Positions 42,988 through 52,866 of a stretch of 64,000 nt of DNA are shown one piece after another. Every line of letters starts with the position of its first letter. Position 1 is the first letter of the stretch. Both the position numbers and the translations under genes were made by a program. The DNA lies in contig NZ_JAKTNU010000013.1 in NCBI RefSeq assembly GCF_022760955.1, positions 1-64,000 on the forward strand, written 5' to 3'. Source of the stretch: Thermus neutrinimicus. Its GTDB lineage: Bacteria; Deinococcota; Deinococci; Deinococcales; Thermaceae. The notes under the pieces were generated by a model. That model saw only the letters and a list, made by a program, of their open reading frames with translations. It was not told the origin of the DNA and made no database searches.

Positions 42988-43539
42988 GTGAAACGTTTAG
43001 CCCTATTGTTATCCTCCCTGGTCCTGGCGGCCTGCAGCGGCCACACCATCCATCGGTTTGAAGTGGATCTTTTAAGCTTTATCCCCCAAGACCAACGCCA
43101 GGGGGAGCTCAACCTCGCCACTGCCCAGGTTCTCTTCCCCGATGACCCTGCGGGCCAACTGGTAGAGGTGCCCGGGAGCGAGGCTTTGGTGGAGGGAAAA
43201 TTGGGCCTCCAGGTGGCCTTGAAAAACACAGGCACCCTCCCCAGCACCCTGGACCTCGAGGTCCGCTTGGGCCCTGAGAGCGACACCAATCTTTACGATG
43301 GCCAAGGAGGGGATTATGCCGCTATCCAGCAATCCGTCACCCTAGACCCTGGGGAAGAGCAGGCTGTTACCCTCCTCCTAAACATCCAGCCGGGCACGCA
43401 AGCTTTTGACCTCATCAAAAGCGGCCGCTTTCGCATTGGTGCTAGGCTAAACCTAGCCGGGGACAAGGTCCAGTACACCTTGACCGAAGCTGAGGTGGTG
43501 CTAAGGCTTAAGCTCTTCAACCTGATCCCCAACCCCTAA
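42988..43539 (+). CDS. Predicted lipoprotein, unknown function
   Basis: The 183-residue protein starts [18 protein letters not shown], a lipoprotein signal with lipobox LAAC. The mature part is beta-rich and Ig-like, with repeated [16 protein letters not shown]- and FRIGARLNL-type strands that resemble LEA-like or fibronectin-like domains. Start codon is GTG with AAGGAGG ahead. It follows the barrel gene by 12 nt, so the two may work together in the envelope. The stop overlaps the mfd stop by 4 nt. I do not recognise a named family. Confidence 0.7.
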   Translation: MKRLALLLSSLVLAACSGHTIHRFEVDLLSFIPQDQRQGELNLATAQVLFPDDPAGQLVEVPGSEALVEGKLGLQVALKNTGTLPSTLDLEVRLGPESDTNLYDGQGGDYAAIQQSVTLDPGEEQAVTLLLNIQPGTQAFDLIKSGRFRIGARLNLAGDKVQYTLTEAEVVLRLKLFNLIPNP

Positions 43540-46472
43540 GCGTCGGCGAAGAGGTAGAGGGCCTGCAGCAAAGCCTCGGGATAATCCCGGGGCTTCAAGC
43601 CTTTTTTTTCCAGGCGGAAGCCTGGGGGGTACTGGGTGAGTTCCACCCGGAAGGGAAGCCCTTTCAGGCCCCGGGCGTCGTAGTCCAAGGGCCAGCGGGG
43701 AAAGGTCACCTGGAGATGGGTGAGGTCCTCGGTGATGGACACCACCCCCTTGCGCTCCGCCACCAGGCGCAGCCGGGCCAAGGCCAGGAGGTTTTCCGCC
43801 TCCTCGGGAAGGGGGCCATACCGGTCCTTGAGTTCCCTGGCGATGCGGGAGATCTCCGCCAGGCTCCTAGCCCCGGCCAGGCGGCCATAGTACCGGCTAC
43901 GGCCCTCGAGGCTCGGCACATACTCCGCGGGAAGCCGGGCGGAGACCCCTAGGTCCAGGGTTACGTGCCTCCTCTCCTCCCCTGCCTCGCCCCGGAGCTT
44001 GCGGATGGCCTCCTCCAGAAGCTCCGTGTAGACCTCCAGGGATAAGGCCCGGATGTGCCCGTGCTGTTCGGGGCCCAGCAGGTTCCCCACTCCCCGGATC
44101 TCCATGTCCTTCTCCGCCAGGAGGTGGCCGCTTCCCAAGTCGGAAAGATCCGCGATGGCGTTAAGCCGCTTTTCCGCCGCCTCGGTGAGCCTAGGGGGGT
44201 GGAAGAGGTAGGCATAGGCCTCCACCTCCCGCCGTCCCACCCGGCCCCGAAGCTGGTACAAGGTGGCCAACCCCAGGCGATCCGCCCGCTCGATGAGGAT
44301 GGTGTTGGCCTCGGCTACATCCAGGCCTGACTCGATGATGGTGGTGGCCAAAAGGACGTCGTAAGCCCCCTCGGCGAAAAGGAGCATGGTTTCCTCCACC
44401 AGGCCTTCGGGCATCTTGCCGTGGACCACCCCGATGCGGGCCTCGGGCACCAGGCTCTCCAGGTACCGCCGCCTCGCCTCGATGGAGGCCACCCGGTCGT
44501 GCACGTAGAAGACCTTGCCCCCCCTTTCCAGCTCGAAGAGGATGGCCTCCCGCACCAACAGGGGGTCAAAGGGAGCCAGGAAGGTGCGGATGGGCTTCCG
44601 GCCCGGGGGTGGGGTCTTGATGCTGGAAAGGTCCTTCAGGCCCACTAAGGCGGAGTAGAGGGTACGGGGGATGGGGGTGGCGGAAAGGTAGAGGGTATCC
44701 ACCTCGGCTTTAAGCTCCCGGATCCGCTCCTTCTGCGCCACCCCGAAGCGGTGCTCCTCGTCCACTATGAGAAGCCCCAGGTCCTTAAACCGCACATCCC
44801 CCCCTAAAAGGCGGTGGGTGCCGATGACCACGTCCACCGTGCCCGCCTCGAGGCCCTTGAGGATGGCCTCCTCCTCTCCTTCCGGGGTAAAGCGGGAAAG
44901 GACTCCGATCCGCACGGGAAGGCCAGCAAACCGCTCCCGGAAGGTCCTACCGTGCTGTTCCGCCAGGAGGGTGGTGGGGACCAAAAAGGCCACCTGGGCC
45001 CCGTGCCCCACCACCCGATGGGCAGCCCGGAGGGCGATCTCCGTTTTGCCAAAGCCCACGTCCCCGGAGATGAGCCGGTCCATGGGGAAGGGGGCCTCGA
45101 GGTCCCGCAAGACCTCCTCCAGGGCCTGCTTCTGGTCTGGGGTGAGCTGGTGGGGGAAGCCCCTTTCGATGAGGGGATCCCACTCCGGCAACGGGGGGTA
45201 GGCCCGGCCCGGGGTAGCCTTGCGCTTGGCCTGAAGGACGAGAAGCCTTGCCGCCAGCTCCTCCACGTCCTTTCTAGCCTTCTCCTTAAGCCGTTGCCAC
45301 TCCCCTTTGCCCAGGGAGGAAAGCTCCGGCGGGTCGTCCGTGGTGCCAGGGTGGCGCTTGAGAAGGGGCAGTTGGTCCACCGGCAGGTAGAGCTTCCCCT
45401 CCCCCTTGTAGCGGAGGACCAGGTAGTCCCGCTTCACCCCCAGGACCTCCCGGGTCTCCAGGCCCAGGTACTGCCCCACCCCATGGTCGGGGTGGATGAG
45501 GAAATCCCCAGGGGAAAGGGCCCCGGGGTCGGTGATCCCCTCCCCCGCCCGTAACCGGGCCCGCACCGCCCCCGTGGCGAAGATCAGGGCCTCGGTAAGG
45601 AGGACCTCCTCCTCCCACTCCGCTCCCCCCTCAAAGGCACCCTGGAGCAGGGAAAGCTCACCCCTGGGTCCCGGATAGCGCTCAAGCACCCGGGGCCTAA
45701 AGGGAGCAAGCCGCCTTTTCAGGTAGTCCAGGGTGCGCCCGTGGGCCACGAACAGGCTGACCCGCCTCCCTTCCCCGAGCCAGCGGGCAAGGTCCTTTTC
45801 CAGGGCTTTGAGGCTCCCCCTATAGGGGGTAAGGGGCCTCACCGCCAGGTCCAAGGGGGAGAGCTCCACCCCACCCCCCAGGGCCACCACCTGACGCCCT
45901 TCCAGCAAGGGCCAGATCTCCTTGGGGGCCAGGGCCGGGGTGTCCAGGTACACGGGGCCGGGAAAGTGGAGGAGCTTTTTGGAGGTAAAGGCTTCCGCCT
46001 TGCCCGGTTTGGGTAGAAGGATGTGCCGCCTCCGTTCCTCTCCCTCCACCAAAAGCCTCTCCAGCTCGTCCCCAAAGAACTCCAGCCGGACCCCGGAAAA
46101 CTCCACCACCTCCCCCAGCACCCGATAATCCTCATCCCGGGCGTACCCCATGCGCAGGAGGCGGTCCAGCAACTCCCCTCGAGGATAGCTTCGGCCCACC
46201 TCCAAAACGAGCCGCCAGGCGGAGGGGTCCTCGGGGAAGGGAGCGAGGGCCTCCTCATACCCCATCACGAAAAGGGCCCGCTCCTCCCAGGCCTCGAGGC
46301 CGGGGTTCACGTAAACCGGCACGCCAAAAGCCCCTAGGTCCCGGTAACGGCGCAAACGCTCCTCCGGGGCCAGGAGGAGGGCCGGGGGCCTCTCCCGGGC
46401 AAAGAGCAAGGCCGCCACCACCTGGGGCACGGCCAGGCGGTGCCCGTAATACCGATCCAAGGCGATCTCCAT
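43536..46472 (-). CDS. mfd: Transcription-repair coupling factor
   Basis: From ATG 46472 the protein is 978 residues, the Thermus Mfd length I recall. It carries a UvrB-like N-terminal part, an RNA-polymerase-interacting domain ([20 protein letters not shown]) and a RecG-like translocase with Walker [20 protein letters not shown] box and the TRG-type motif [25 protein letters not shown]-terminal domain completes it. It removes stalled polymerase and recruits UvrA. Longer in-frame starts lie outside the family. The degV gene lies 55 nt upstream on the same strand. Confidence 0.96.
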   Translation of the reverse strand: MEIALDRYYGHRLAVPQVVAALLFARERPPALLLAPEERLRRYRDLGAFGVPVYVNPGLEAWEERALFVMGYEEALAPFPEDPSAWRLVLEVGRSYPRGELLDRLLRMGYARDEDYRVLGEVVEFSGVRLEFFGDELERLLVEGEERRRHILLPKPGKAEAFTSKKLLHFPGPVYLDTPALAPKEIWPLLEGRQVVALGGGVELSPLDLAVRPLTPYRGSLKALEKDLARWLGEGRRVSLFVAHGRTLDYLKRRLAPFRPRVLERYPGPRGELSLLQGAFEGGAEWEEEVLLTEALIFATGAVRARLRAGEGITDPGALSPGDFLIHPDHGVGQYLGLETREVLGVKRDYLVLRYKGEGKLYLPVDQLPLLKRHPGTTDDPPELSSLGKGEWQRLKEKARKDVEELAARLLVLQAKRKATPGRAYPPLPEWDPLIERGFPHQLTPDQKQALEEVLRDLEAPFPMDRLISGDVGFGKTEIALRAAHRVVGHGAQVAFLVPTTLLAEQHGRTFRERFAGLPVRIGVLSRFTPEGEEEAILKGLEAGTVDVVIGTHRLLGGDVRFKDLGLLIVDEEHRFGVAQKERIRELKAEVDTLYLSATPIPRTLYSALVGLKDLSSIKTPPPGRKPIRTFLAPFDPLLVREAILFELERGGKVFYVHDRVASIEARRRYLESLVPEARIGVVHGKMPEGLVEETMLLFAEGAYDVLLATTIIESGLDVAEANTILIERADRLGLATLYQLRGRVGRREVEAYAYLFHPPRLTEAAEKRLNAIADLSDLGSGHLLAEKDMEIRGVGNLLGPEQHGHIRALSLEVYTELLEEAIRKLRGEAGEERRHVTLDLGVSARLPAEYVPSLEGRSRYYGRLAGARSLAEISRIARELKDRYGPLPEEAENLLALARLRLVAERKGVVSITEDLTHLQVTFPRWPLDYDARGLKGLPFRVELTQYPPGFRLEKKGLKPRDYPEALLQALYLFADA

Positions 46473-46527
46473 GGGCAAGCAGGATCCACCCCCTCTCTCC
46501 TGGGAGCCAGAGGGGGCACCCAAGGGC

Positions 46528-47364
46528 CTATTCTAGCGAGTAGGCGTGAACGGCTAGGGCTCCAAGACCCACGTTGGCAGCGATGGTGGCTCCGCTTCGC
46601 GTGATGCGCCCCTTTTCCAGGCGTAAGGCGCCCTCCAAGCTTTTCTTTAAGCCTTCAATCCACTCGCCCTTGGCATCGGTGTGGGCGATGGTGATCCGGG
46701 CAGGCCTTCCCTTAAGCTCCTCGAGGACCAGCCGGGCAAGAACCTCGGGCACGGCTCCTTCCCTAGCCACCTTGAGGAAGCGGATATGCCCCTTTTCGAT
46801 GCGCAGGATGGGGCGAAGGCCCAGGAGGTTACCCACCACCTCCCCAAAGCGGGGAAGGCGGCCGTTCCGCGCCAAGTGGGATAAGTCGGCCACGCTGAAG
46901 TACAGGCTGGAACGCTTAAGCCTCTCCCACTCCCGCACCACGGCCTCCTCCTCTGCCCCCTTCCGCAACATCTCCACCGCCCTGAGCACCATGGCCCCAA
47001 GCCCCGCAGAGACCATGCCCGAATCCACCACCCGGATACGGGTGGGAGCCACCTTCAGGGCAGCCTCCCGAGCCCTCTCCACGGTTTTGGAAAGTTCTCC
47101 GGAGACATGCAGGGATAGGAGGCGGTCATAAACCTGAAGGTACCGTTCATAGACCTCGGCAAAGTCCTCCACCCCTGGGGGTTCGGTCACGGGCTCAGCC
47201 CCTGCTCGCATGGCTTGGTAAAGGGCATCCGGGGTAAGCTCCTGCCAATCCTTGTACCTCCTGCCCCCCAGGTGGACATAGATGGGCACAAGGCCCACCG
47301 CCTCCTCCGTCAGCACCCGCGGGGACAGGTCCGCTGCGGTATCCGTCACCAGACCCAGCTCCAC
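46528..47364 (-). CDS. DegV family fatty-acid-binding protein
   Basis: The 278-residue protein has the DegV/FakB layout: [12 protein letters not shown] at the start, [16 protein letters not shown] with the head-group serine region, [19 protein letters not shown] and a C-terminal [10 protein letters not shown]...ITIAHTD. DegV proteins bind a fatty acid and in other bacteria present it to FakA kinase. No fakA (DAK-like) gene is adjacent. Start codon is GTG 47364. Pairing with mfd downstream is probably positional. Confidence 0.88.
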   Translation of the reverse strand: MELGLVTDTAADLSPRVLTEEAVGLVPIYVHLGGRRYKDWQELTPDALYQAMRAGAEPVTEPPGVEDFAEVYERYLQVYDRLLSLHVSGELSKTVERAREAALKVAPTRIRVVDSGMVSAGLGAMVLRAVEMLRKGAEEEAVVREWERLKRSSLYFSVADLSHLARNGRLPRFGEVVGNLLGLRPILRIEKGHIRFLKVAREGAVPEVLARLVLEELKGRPARITIAHTDAKGEWIEGLKKSLEGALRLEKGRITRSGATIAANVGLGALAVHAYSLE

Positions 47365-47400
47365 GCTTCCATCCTATACCAGGTCAAAGAACACATTCGC

Positions 47401-47406
47401 TATAAT
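47401..47406 (+). promoter_or_regulatory. -10 box of the low-GC LpxB-like gene
   Basis: A perfect TATAAT lies 110 bases ahead of ATG 47517, giving a leader of about 100 nt. This is long for this window. I see no riboswitch fold or attenuator in the leader. No good -35 is evident. Confidence 0.45.
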
Positions 47407-47516
47407 GCTCTGTGGGTTTTGCGTATGGCTTGCAGGACAGTTATCCCCAACCTTGGCTCACCTAAATGCCTCCCCGTCACCCTACTTAGGCCCCAGGTTC
47501 CGACCCCGCCACAACC

Positions 47517-48668
47517 ATGAAAGTGCTTTTCGTATCCAACGGACCCACAGAGGATGCTATCGGAGCTCGCATCGCTCAGGAGCTGGGCCACGAAACCTTG
47601 GCCCTGCCCTTGGTAGGTAAAGGAAAAGCCTACAAGAGCGTTGCCAGGGAAATCCTTGGACCCCGTCAGGAAATGCCCTCCGGGGGATTCATCTTCGGTA
47701 GCTGGCAAAATCTAATGAAAGACCTTAGAGCAGGTTTCCTTGGCATGACCCTAAGGCAATGGCAGACTGCCCGAAGTACACGAGGGGACGCAGTCGTTGC
47801 GGTAGGCGACGCCTACGCCCTAACAGTGGCTCTTTGGGCCGCTAAAGGCAGCCCTGTCTACCACATCAATCCCTTGGTTTCTGCCTACTATCTTGAAGGC
47901 AGGCCTTTTTGGGAACTGATATTAGACTGGGGAGGAAGCGACTTCACACCCTATGAACGCTTCCTCCTAAGGTCCGTTAAGGCGGTATTTGTCCGTGACC
48001 AAAAGAGCCTGATGCGTCTTAAAAACCTAGGGATAAGCCATGCCTACTGGTACGGCAGCTTTGCCATGGATCTCTTACCGCCGCCAGAGCGTGACTTAGC
48101 CCCCCTACTTGGCAATGACCCACTCTTGGCTTTACTCCCTGGCACCCGGGGAGACGAGCAATTTAGCCTCCCCCTTATGCTGGAAGCAAGCCGCCATATC
48201 CCTCTAACTCCTGTAGTAGCTTGGGCCAAACCCTGGGAGGCCCTTCCTCCCTTGCCAGGCTGGCAAATCGACAGAGAGGACCCCGGTTCGCTTCGCCTCA
48301 CCAAGGAAGGCAAAACGGTTTGGATTTTACGAGGTGCTTTCTCGGCTATCCTTCACCGTAGCCGAATCGCCTTCGCCACAGCAGGAACTGCTAGCGAGCA
48401 AGCAGCGGGTCTAGGAGTCCCAGTTGTAAGCTTTCCTACCCCAGGCCCTCAATACACAAAGGCCTTCGCCCGAAGACAAAAGTGGCTTTTGGGTCCAGCC
48501 TTGCGCCTTGTGGAACCAGACCCCTACCGGCTAGCTGCTGAAGGTCTTCTCCTGCTGAACAGCAAGCAGGTCTACACGCAGGCGAGCCAGGCGGGGAAAA
48601 CCCGCATTGGCCCACCCGGAGGGATCCTGGGTGCTGCTAATCACATCCGAAAGAGCTTGGGTGGTTAG
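47517..48668 (+). CDS. Lipid-A-disaccharide synthase-related protein
   Basis: The 383-residue protein resembles the LpxB-related family known from cyanobacteria and Deinococcus-Thermus (TIGR03492). Features are VLFVSNGPTEDAIGARIAQEL, ALLPGTRGDEQFSLPLML and a late ATAGTASEQAAGLGVPVVSF donor-site segment typical of GT-B enzymes. Thermus is not known to make lipid A, so another glycolipid product is likely. The gene is clearly lower in GC than its neighbours: three 60-base stretches gave 27/60 (47701) and 30/60 (47881) here against 40/60 (49321) in the next gene. That suggests transfer or unusual history. The GT4 gene follows 11 nt later. Confidence 0.72.
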   Translation: MKVLFVSNGPTEDAIGARIAQELGHETLALPLVGKGKAYKSVAREILGPRQEMPSGGFIFGSWQNLMKDLRAGFLGMTLRQWQTARSTRGDAVVAVGDAYALTVALWAAKGSPVYHINPLVSAYYLEGRPFWELILDWGGSDFTPYERFLLRSVKAVFVRDQKSLMRLKNLGISHAYWYGSFAMDLLPPPERDLAPLLGNDPLLALLPGTRGDEQFSLPLMLEASRHIPLTPVVAWAKPWEALPPLPGWQIDREDPGSLRLTKEGKTVWILRGAFSAILHRSRIAFATAGTASEQAAGLGVPVVSFPTPGPQYTKAFARRQKWLLGPALRLVEPDPYRLAAEGLLLLNSKQVYTQASQAGKTRIGPPGGILGAANHIRKSLGG

Positions 48669-48679
48669 GATAGGAACGC

Positions 48680-49891
48680 ATGCGCCTCTACCGCGTAGGT
48701 CTCTTTACCGATGTTTACTTCCCCAACCCCAACGGGGTAACCACCAGCGTTTACCTCCTCCTCCGGGAGCTTAGGCGCATGGGGCACGAGGCCTGGGTGG
48801 TGGCGCCCCACCATCCCGAGGCCCCTGACCGCGAAGAAGGTGTGGTCCGGGTCCCCTCCGTGGCTTACCCCTTTTACGAAGGGCAGCAGATCGCCCTACC
48901 CTCTTCCCGCCACCTGCCCACGGAGTTTGAAATCATTCACACTCACACCCCCTTGACCCTGGGCGTGTGGGGCCTCAGGATTGCCCGCAATAAGGAGCTC
49001 CCCCACGTATCCACCTTCCACACCCATTACGAAAAGTACGCCCACTATGTCCCCGGTCTCGCCATCCTGGACAAGTACACGGGGATCATCCCCAGGCTCG
49101 CCAAGGCCTTCTACAACCGGGTGGAGGTGGTCATCGCCCCCACGGAACCCGTAAAGCGGCTAGCGGAGGGTTATGGCATCCAAAGGCCCATACGGGTTAT
49201 CCCCACGGGTATCGACAACCGTATCCTGGAGGAAGCGCCCCTTCCCTCCCCCTCCCCCTGGCCCGAGGGGAAAAGGCGCCTCATCACCGTGGGCCGGCTG
49301 GGAAAGGAAAAGTCCTTTGGCGTGGTGCTGAGGGCCGTGGCCGAGATGGCCAGGGAGGAGGAGGTCTTCCTGGTGCACATCGGGGAAGGACCCGAGCTGG
49401 AGCCCTTGAAACGCCTGGCGGAAACCCTGGGCATCGGGAATCGGGTTCGTTTCCTGGGGACGGTACCCTACCGGTACATCGGGGGCTACTACCGGATGGC
49501 GGAGCTCTTCCTCTTCGCCAGCGAAACGGAAACCCAGGGGCTGGTGATCTGGGAGGCCCAGGCCATGGGCGTGCCGGTGGTGGCCGTGGGGGCAGAAGGG
49601 GTGCTGGAAGGGGTAGTGGACAGCCAAACCGGGTACCTGGTGGCTCCAAAGGACTTCCAGGCCCTGGCGGCCAAGGCCTTGGAGCTCCTAAAGGACGAGG
49701 AGAAACGCCGGCGCTTCAGCCTCGAGGCCCGGGCCTGGGCCATGGAACGCTCCGCAGAGCGGATCGCGGAAAAAATCGTGGCCGTATATGACGAGGCCAA
49801 CGAGATCCTGCGGGTGGAACCCCGGAGGCTCATCTTTCCCTTCCCCCGTCTTCCCCGAAGTAGCCTCGAGGATCACCCAGGAGGTTTCTAA
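48680..49891 (+). CDS. GT4 family glycosyltransferase
   Basis: The 403-residue GT-B enzyme has an N-terminal acceptor domain (VGLFTDVYFPNPNGVTTSVYLLLRELRRMGHE), HTHTPLTLG, and a donor domain with TVGRLGKEKSFGVVLRAVAEM, FLGTVPYRYIGGYYRMAELFLFASETETQGLVIWEAQAMGVPVVA. The ExxxxxxxE pattern (ETQGLVIWE) is the retaining-GT signature. Its closest functional group is diacylglycerol glucosyl/galactosyltransferases, so glycolipid synthesis with the preceding LpxB-like gene is plausible. The last 62 nt overlap the convergent GT2 gene. Confidence 0.87.
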   Translation: MRLYRVGLFTDVYFPNPNGVTTSVYLLLRELRRMGHEAWVVAPHHPEAPDREEGVVRVPSVAYPFYEGQQIALPSSRHLPTEFEIIHTHTPLTLGVWGLRIARNKELPHVSTFHTHYEKYAHYVPGLAILDKYTGIIPRLAKAFYNRVEVVIAPTEPVKRLAEGYGIQRPIRVIPTGIDNRILEEAPLPSPSPWPEGKRRLITVGRLGKEKSFGVVLRAVAEMAREEEVFLVHIGEGPELEPLKRLAETLGIGNRVRFLGTVPYRYIGGYYRMAELFLFASETETQGLVIWEAQAMGVPVVAVGAEGVLEGVVDSQTGYLVAPKDFQALAAKALELLKDEEKRRRFSLEARAWAMERSAERIAEKIVAVYDEANEILRVEPRRLIFPFPRLPRSSLEDHPGGF

Positions 49892-50513
49892 CCTGCTGGA
49901 CCAAGAACCTCCCCCATCCCCCCTTTAACCTCCTGGGAGAGGTAAGGACCAGGGCCTCGGGCACGTACCTGACCCTCCCCATCCGCCTAAGCTTCCAACC
50001 CAAAAGCACATCCTCCCGGGCCTCCACCTCCGGAAACCCTCCCACCCTCAAGGCGGCCTCCTTTAAGAACATCATGTTGGCCCCAGCTAGGTTGGGTTTT
50101 CCCAGCAAGGCCATAAAGTTTAGAAAAGCGCGATAGCCCCACTCGGAAACCCAAGCCGTCCAGGGAGAGACCCCATAGAAGCGCAAGGGACCATAGAGGG
50201 CCACCGCGTCTTGCGCATTTCGGGCTAGGCTCTGAAGCCAGGTGGGGAGGGGAATGGAGTCGGCATCGGTCATGGCCACCCATTCCCCACGGGCGGCCAG
50301 AAGCCCCGCCTGGCGCGCATAGGCCACTCCCTTCTGGGGGCAGTACACCACCCGTACCCCAAAGGCCTCCGCCACCTCCCGGGTGCGGTCGGTGGAGGCA
50401 TTGTCCACCACCACCACCTCAAAGGGTGGTAACGTCTGCGCCAAAACCGCCTGCAATGCCTTGGGCAAAAAGGCCTCCTCGTTGTGGGCGGGAATCACCA
50501 CGCTGATGCGCAC
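49830..50513 (-). CDS. GT2 family glycosyltransferase
   Basis: The 227-residue GT-A enzyme begins MRISVVIPAHNEEAFLPKALQAVL. It shows VVDNASTDRT, the DxD-type TDADSIPLP, a GANMMFLKEAALRVGGFPEVEAREDVLLGWKL catalytic region and no obvious membrane segment. The sugar and acceptor are unknown. It starts at GTG 50513, only 14 bp from the divergent MFS gene, and overlaps the GT4 gene by 62 nt at its 3' end. A TAAAGT hexamer six bases ahead would give a leaderless message. Confidence 0.87.
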   Translation of the reverse strand: MRISVVIPAHNEEAFLPKALQAVLAQTLPPFEVVVVDNASTDRTREVAEAFGVRVVYCPQKGVAYARQAGLLAARGEWVAMTDADSIPLPTWLQSLARNAQDAVALYGPLRFYGVSPWTAWVSEWGYRAFLNFMALLGKPNLAGANMMFLKEAALRVGGFPEVEAREDVLLGWKLRRMGRVRYVPEALVLTSPRRLKGGWGRFLVQQVRNLLGDPRGYFGEDGGRER

Positions 50514-50516
50514 GGG

Positions 50517-50522
50517 TATACT
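50517..50522 (+). promoter_or_regulatory. -10 element of the MFS gene in a 14-bp divergent gap
   Basis: TATACT ends five bases ahead of GTG 50528. On the other strand TAAAGT (50525-50520) ends six bases ahead of the GT2 start at 50513. The two boxes overlap, and any -35 elements must lie inside the opposing coding regions. Confidence 0.5.
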
Positions 50523-50527
50523 TTAGC

Positions 50528-51694
50528 GTGTTTCGCTATCTGCCGTGGACCAGGGAGGGGCTCTTTGTTTTCCTGCGCCTGGTCCTAGCCGTAGGCCTCA
50601 TGGAAGGGGTACGAAGCGGCTTCTTCGCCGGCCTCCTTCCCTTCTACGCCCCCGAGCACCTGGGGCTTGGCCCCGCCACCTTCACCCTGGCCTTTACCTT
50701 CCACCAGCTCTCCGAGAACCTATCGAAAACCGTTGGTGGGCTACTGGCGGAAAGGGTGGGGTTTGGCCGCACGGTCACCCTAGCGGCCTTCGCGGGCTTT
50801 CTGGCCCTTCTCCTCACCCCCAAAGCCCACGCCGGCTGGCTGCTTTGGGGGCTGGCCGTCCTGTGGGGCCTTACCATGTCCACCCTCTACCCTGGGCTCA
50901 TGACCCTGGCCAGCCGCATCGCCGTGCCCGGACGGGAAGCGCGGGCCCTGTCCTTCACCCTGACCCTGGTGATGCCCTGGGTGGGCATCGGCCTGGTGGG
51001 GGTGGGACAGATAGCCCAAAAAGAACCCGAAGCCGCCCTCAACCTGCTCATCGCCACCCAAGGTCTGACCCTCCTCCTCGCCCTCAGCCTACTCCCCTTC
51101 CGCATCCCCATTCCCCCAAGGGCCCGGGAAACCTACCCCCTTAAGCGCCTTTTGCTGTTCCTCCCGGCCGCCTTCGGCCAGACCTTCGCTCCCGGTTTGG
51201 TTTCCCTCTTCATCCTGCGTTTTGCCAAGGAGGAACTGGCCCTCGAGCCCATCGCCCTGGGAGGGATTCTCCTCTTGGGCGGAGGCTTGGCCTTTGGCCT
51301 TTTGCCCCTTACCGGCCGGCAGGTGGACCGAAGGGGCTACCGCTTCGCCCTGGTGGGCGGGCTTCTCCTTTTGGCCCTGGTGATGGCCCGCCTGGCCTTC
51401 ACTCCCAGCCTGGCCGAGCTTGCCCTGCTGGCTGCCTTGGGAGGCTTAGGCTTCAGCCTTTTCCTCCCCGGGTGGAATGGCTTCCTGGCCAGAAACCTAC
51501 CCCAGGAAAACCGAGCCGCTGTATGGGGAGGGCTGATGACCGTGGAGGGGCTAGGGGTGGCCTTGGGACCTGCGGTGGGGGGTCTTTTGTGGGAAACCAT
51601 GGGTATTAGGGCACCCTTTCTCGCAGGTAGCACCATCTTCTTACTTCTCAGTCTCCTTTACGCTATTCTCTTTTGGAGGATGCGGTGGAACTGA
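50528..51694 (+). CDS. MFS transporter
   Basis: The 388-residue protein has roughly twelve hydrophobic segments. The A-loop-like VGGLLAERVGFGRTVTLAAFAGF between helices 2 and 3 and LTGRQVDRRGYRFALVGG in the second half are typical of the major facilitator superfamily. It probably exports or imports a small molecule across the inner membrane. It starts at GTG 50528 and overlaps the deacetylase gene, with a GGAGG site inside its last codons. The substrate is unknown. Confidence 0.83.
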   Translation: MFRYLPWTREGLFVFLRLVLAVGLMEGVRSGFFAGLLPFYAPEHLGLGPATFTLAFTFHQLSENLSKTVGGLLAERVGFGRTVTLAAFAGFLALLLTPKAHAGWLLWGLAVLWGLTMSTLYPGLMTLASRIAVPGREARALSFTLTLVMPWVGIGLVGVGQIAQKEPEAALNLLIATQGLTLLLALSLLPFRIPIPPRARETYPLKRLLLFLPAAFGQTFAPGLVSLFILRFAKEELALEPIALGGILLLGGGLAFGLLPLTGRQVDRRGYRFALVGGLLLLALVMARLAFTPSLAELALLAALGGLGFSLFLPGWNGFLARNLPQENRAAVWGGLMTVEGLGVALGPAVGGLLWETMGIRAPFLAGSTIFLLLSLLYAILFWRMRWN

Positions 51695-52866
51695 TCCTGG
51701 GCTTGATTCTCCTCCTCTACGGGCTCTCCGACCTCCTCTTCCGCTTCCTTGGCCTGGGGGCCTACGCCCACGCCTCGAGGCGCACCCCCAAGGTGGCCCT
51801 AACCTTTGACGACGGCCCCTCGGAGAAGACGGAGGCCCTCTTGGCGCTTTTGCGCCAGCACGGGGTCAAGGCCACCTTTTTCCTGACCGGGGAACGGGCC
51901 AAGGCCCGGCCGGACCTGGTGGAGGCCATAAGGCGGGAAGGCCACCAGGTGGAGGACCATGGCGAGTGGCACCAGGCCTGGAAGCTTCTGTTGCCCTGGG
52001 TGGAATGGGAACACATGCGCCGAAACCCTGGCCGCTACTACCGGCCTCCCCATGGGCTTCACACCCCCTTTACCCGGTTGTTTGCCCGCAGGCTCGGCAA
52101 ACGGGTGGCGCTTTGGGACCTGGAAAGCAAGGACTGGCTGGACCTTCCCCCTGAGGCCCTTGCGGAAAGGCTTCTTTACTACCTGCGCCCAGGGTCCATA
52201 GTGCTCCTCCACGACGGGCCGGAGCGAACCCTTAAGCTCTTAGAGCGAGCGCTTCCGGAGATCCTACGCCTGGGTTACCAACCCGTCACCCTGGACAGCC
52301 TTGCCCCCTTTCCCCTGACCCCGAGGCTCGCCCTCATCCGGGGACTCCAGGGATTTGAGGAACGCTTTAACGCAAGGCATCGGGTGGCCCGGGTGGGCTA
52401 CGGCCCCTTTGACCTCTTCCGGGTGGAGAAAAAGCCTTTTCCCGGGCCCAACCTCCCCGCACTACCCCGGGGCACCCCTGCCCTTGAGATCCATCTGGAA
52501 AGCCAGCGGAGCATGGAGCTTTCCACGTTTGAAGCCATCCGATACGTGCGAGAAAGCCTGAAGAAGTTGGCGGAAGAGGTGGCCCAAGACCCCGAGGTGC
52601 GCTTGGTCTACGGCTACAGCTACCTGGCCCAGGGAGCCAGGCTCTTTGGCTTCCACACCCATCCCCTTCCCCCATGGCCCCGTTTGGTGGCTACCCTGAG
52701 CAGCGCCTGGTTCCTTTGGCTGTACCGAGGGGAGCTTCCCCAGCCCGACCGCTCCTGGGCCCAGCTGGCCTACCTCAGCCGGGAGGAGCTTTTAAGGCGA
52801 TTCCCACCGTCCACTCCCGCTTACCCTCAGCAGGTACCCGGTGAAGGGCAAACCCCGCCTCCTTAA
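51685..52866 (+). CDS. NodB-type polysaccharide deacetylase with YkoP-like C-terminal domain
   Basis: The 393-residue protein opens with a hydrophobic anchor (LILGLILLLYGLSDLLF). A NodB domain follows with TFDDGPSEKTEALLALL, the metal His pair in EDHGEWHQAW, RPPHGLHTP and the late SIVLLHDGPE. After about residue 215 a separate domain (RHRVARVGYGPFDLFRVEK onward) resembles the YkoP-like domain found fused to deacetylases. It should act on cell-wall or surface glycans at the membrane face. GTG 51685 is chosen because GGAGG sits five bases ahead; a TTG at 51673 is also in frame. The C-terminal 92 nt overlap the convergent mnmD gene. Confidence 0.82.
   Translation: MELILGLILLLYGLSDLLFRFLGLGAYAHASRRTPKVALTFDDGPSEKTEALLALLRQHGVKATFFLTGERAKARPDLVEAIRREGHQVEDHGEWHQAWKLLLPWVEWEHMRRNPGRYYRPPHGLHTPFTRLFARRLGKRVALWDLESKDWLDLPPEALAERLLYYLRPGSIVLLHDGPERTLKLLERALPEILRLGYQPVTLDSLAPFPLTPRLALIRGLQGFEERFNARHRVARVGYGPFDLFRVEKKPFPGPNLPALPRGTPALEIHLESQRSMELSTFEAIRYVRESLKKLAEEVAQDPEVRLVYGYSYLAQGARLFGFHTHPLPPWPRLVATLSSAWFLWLYRGELPQPDRSWAQLAYLSREELLRRFPPSTPAYPQQVPGEGQTPPP

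Noticed and set aside
47407-47516. A riboswitch in the leader of the LpxB-related gene
   Set aside because: I found no recognisable conserved core or paired terminator.
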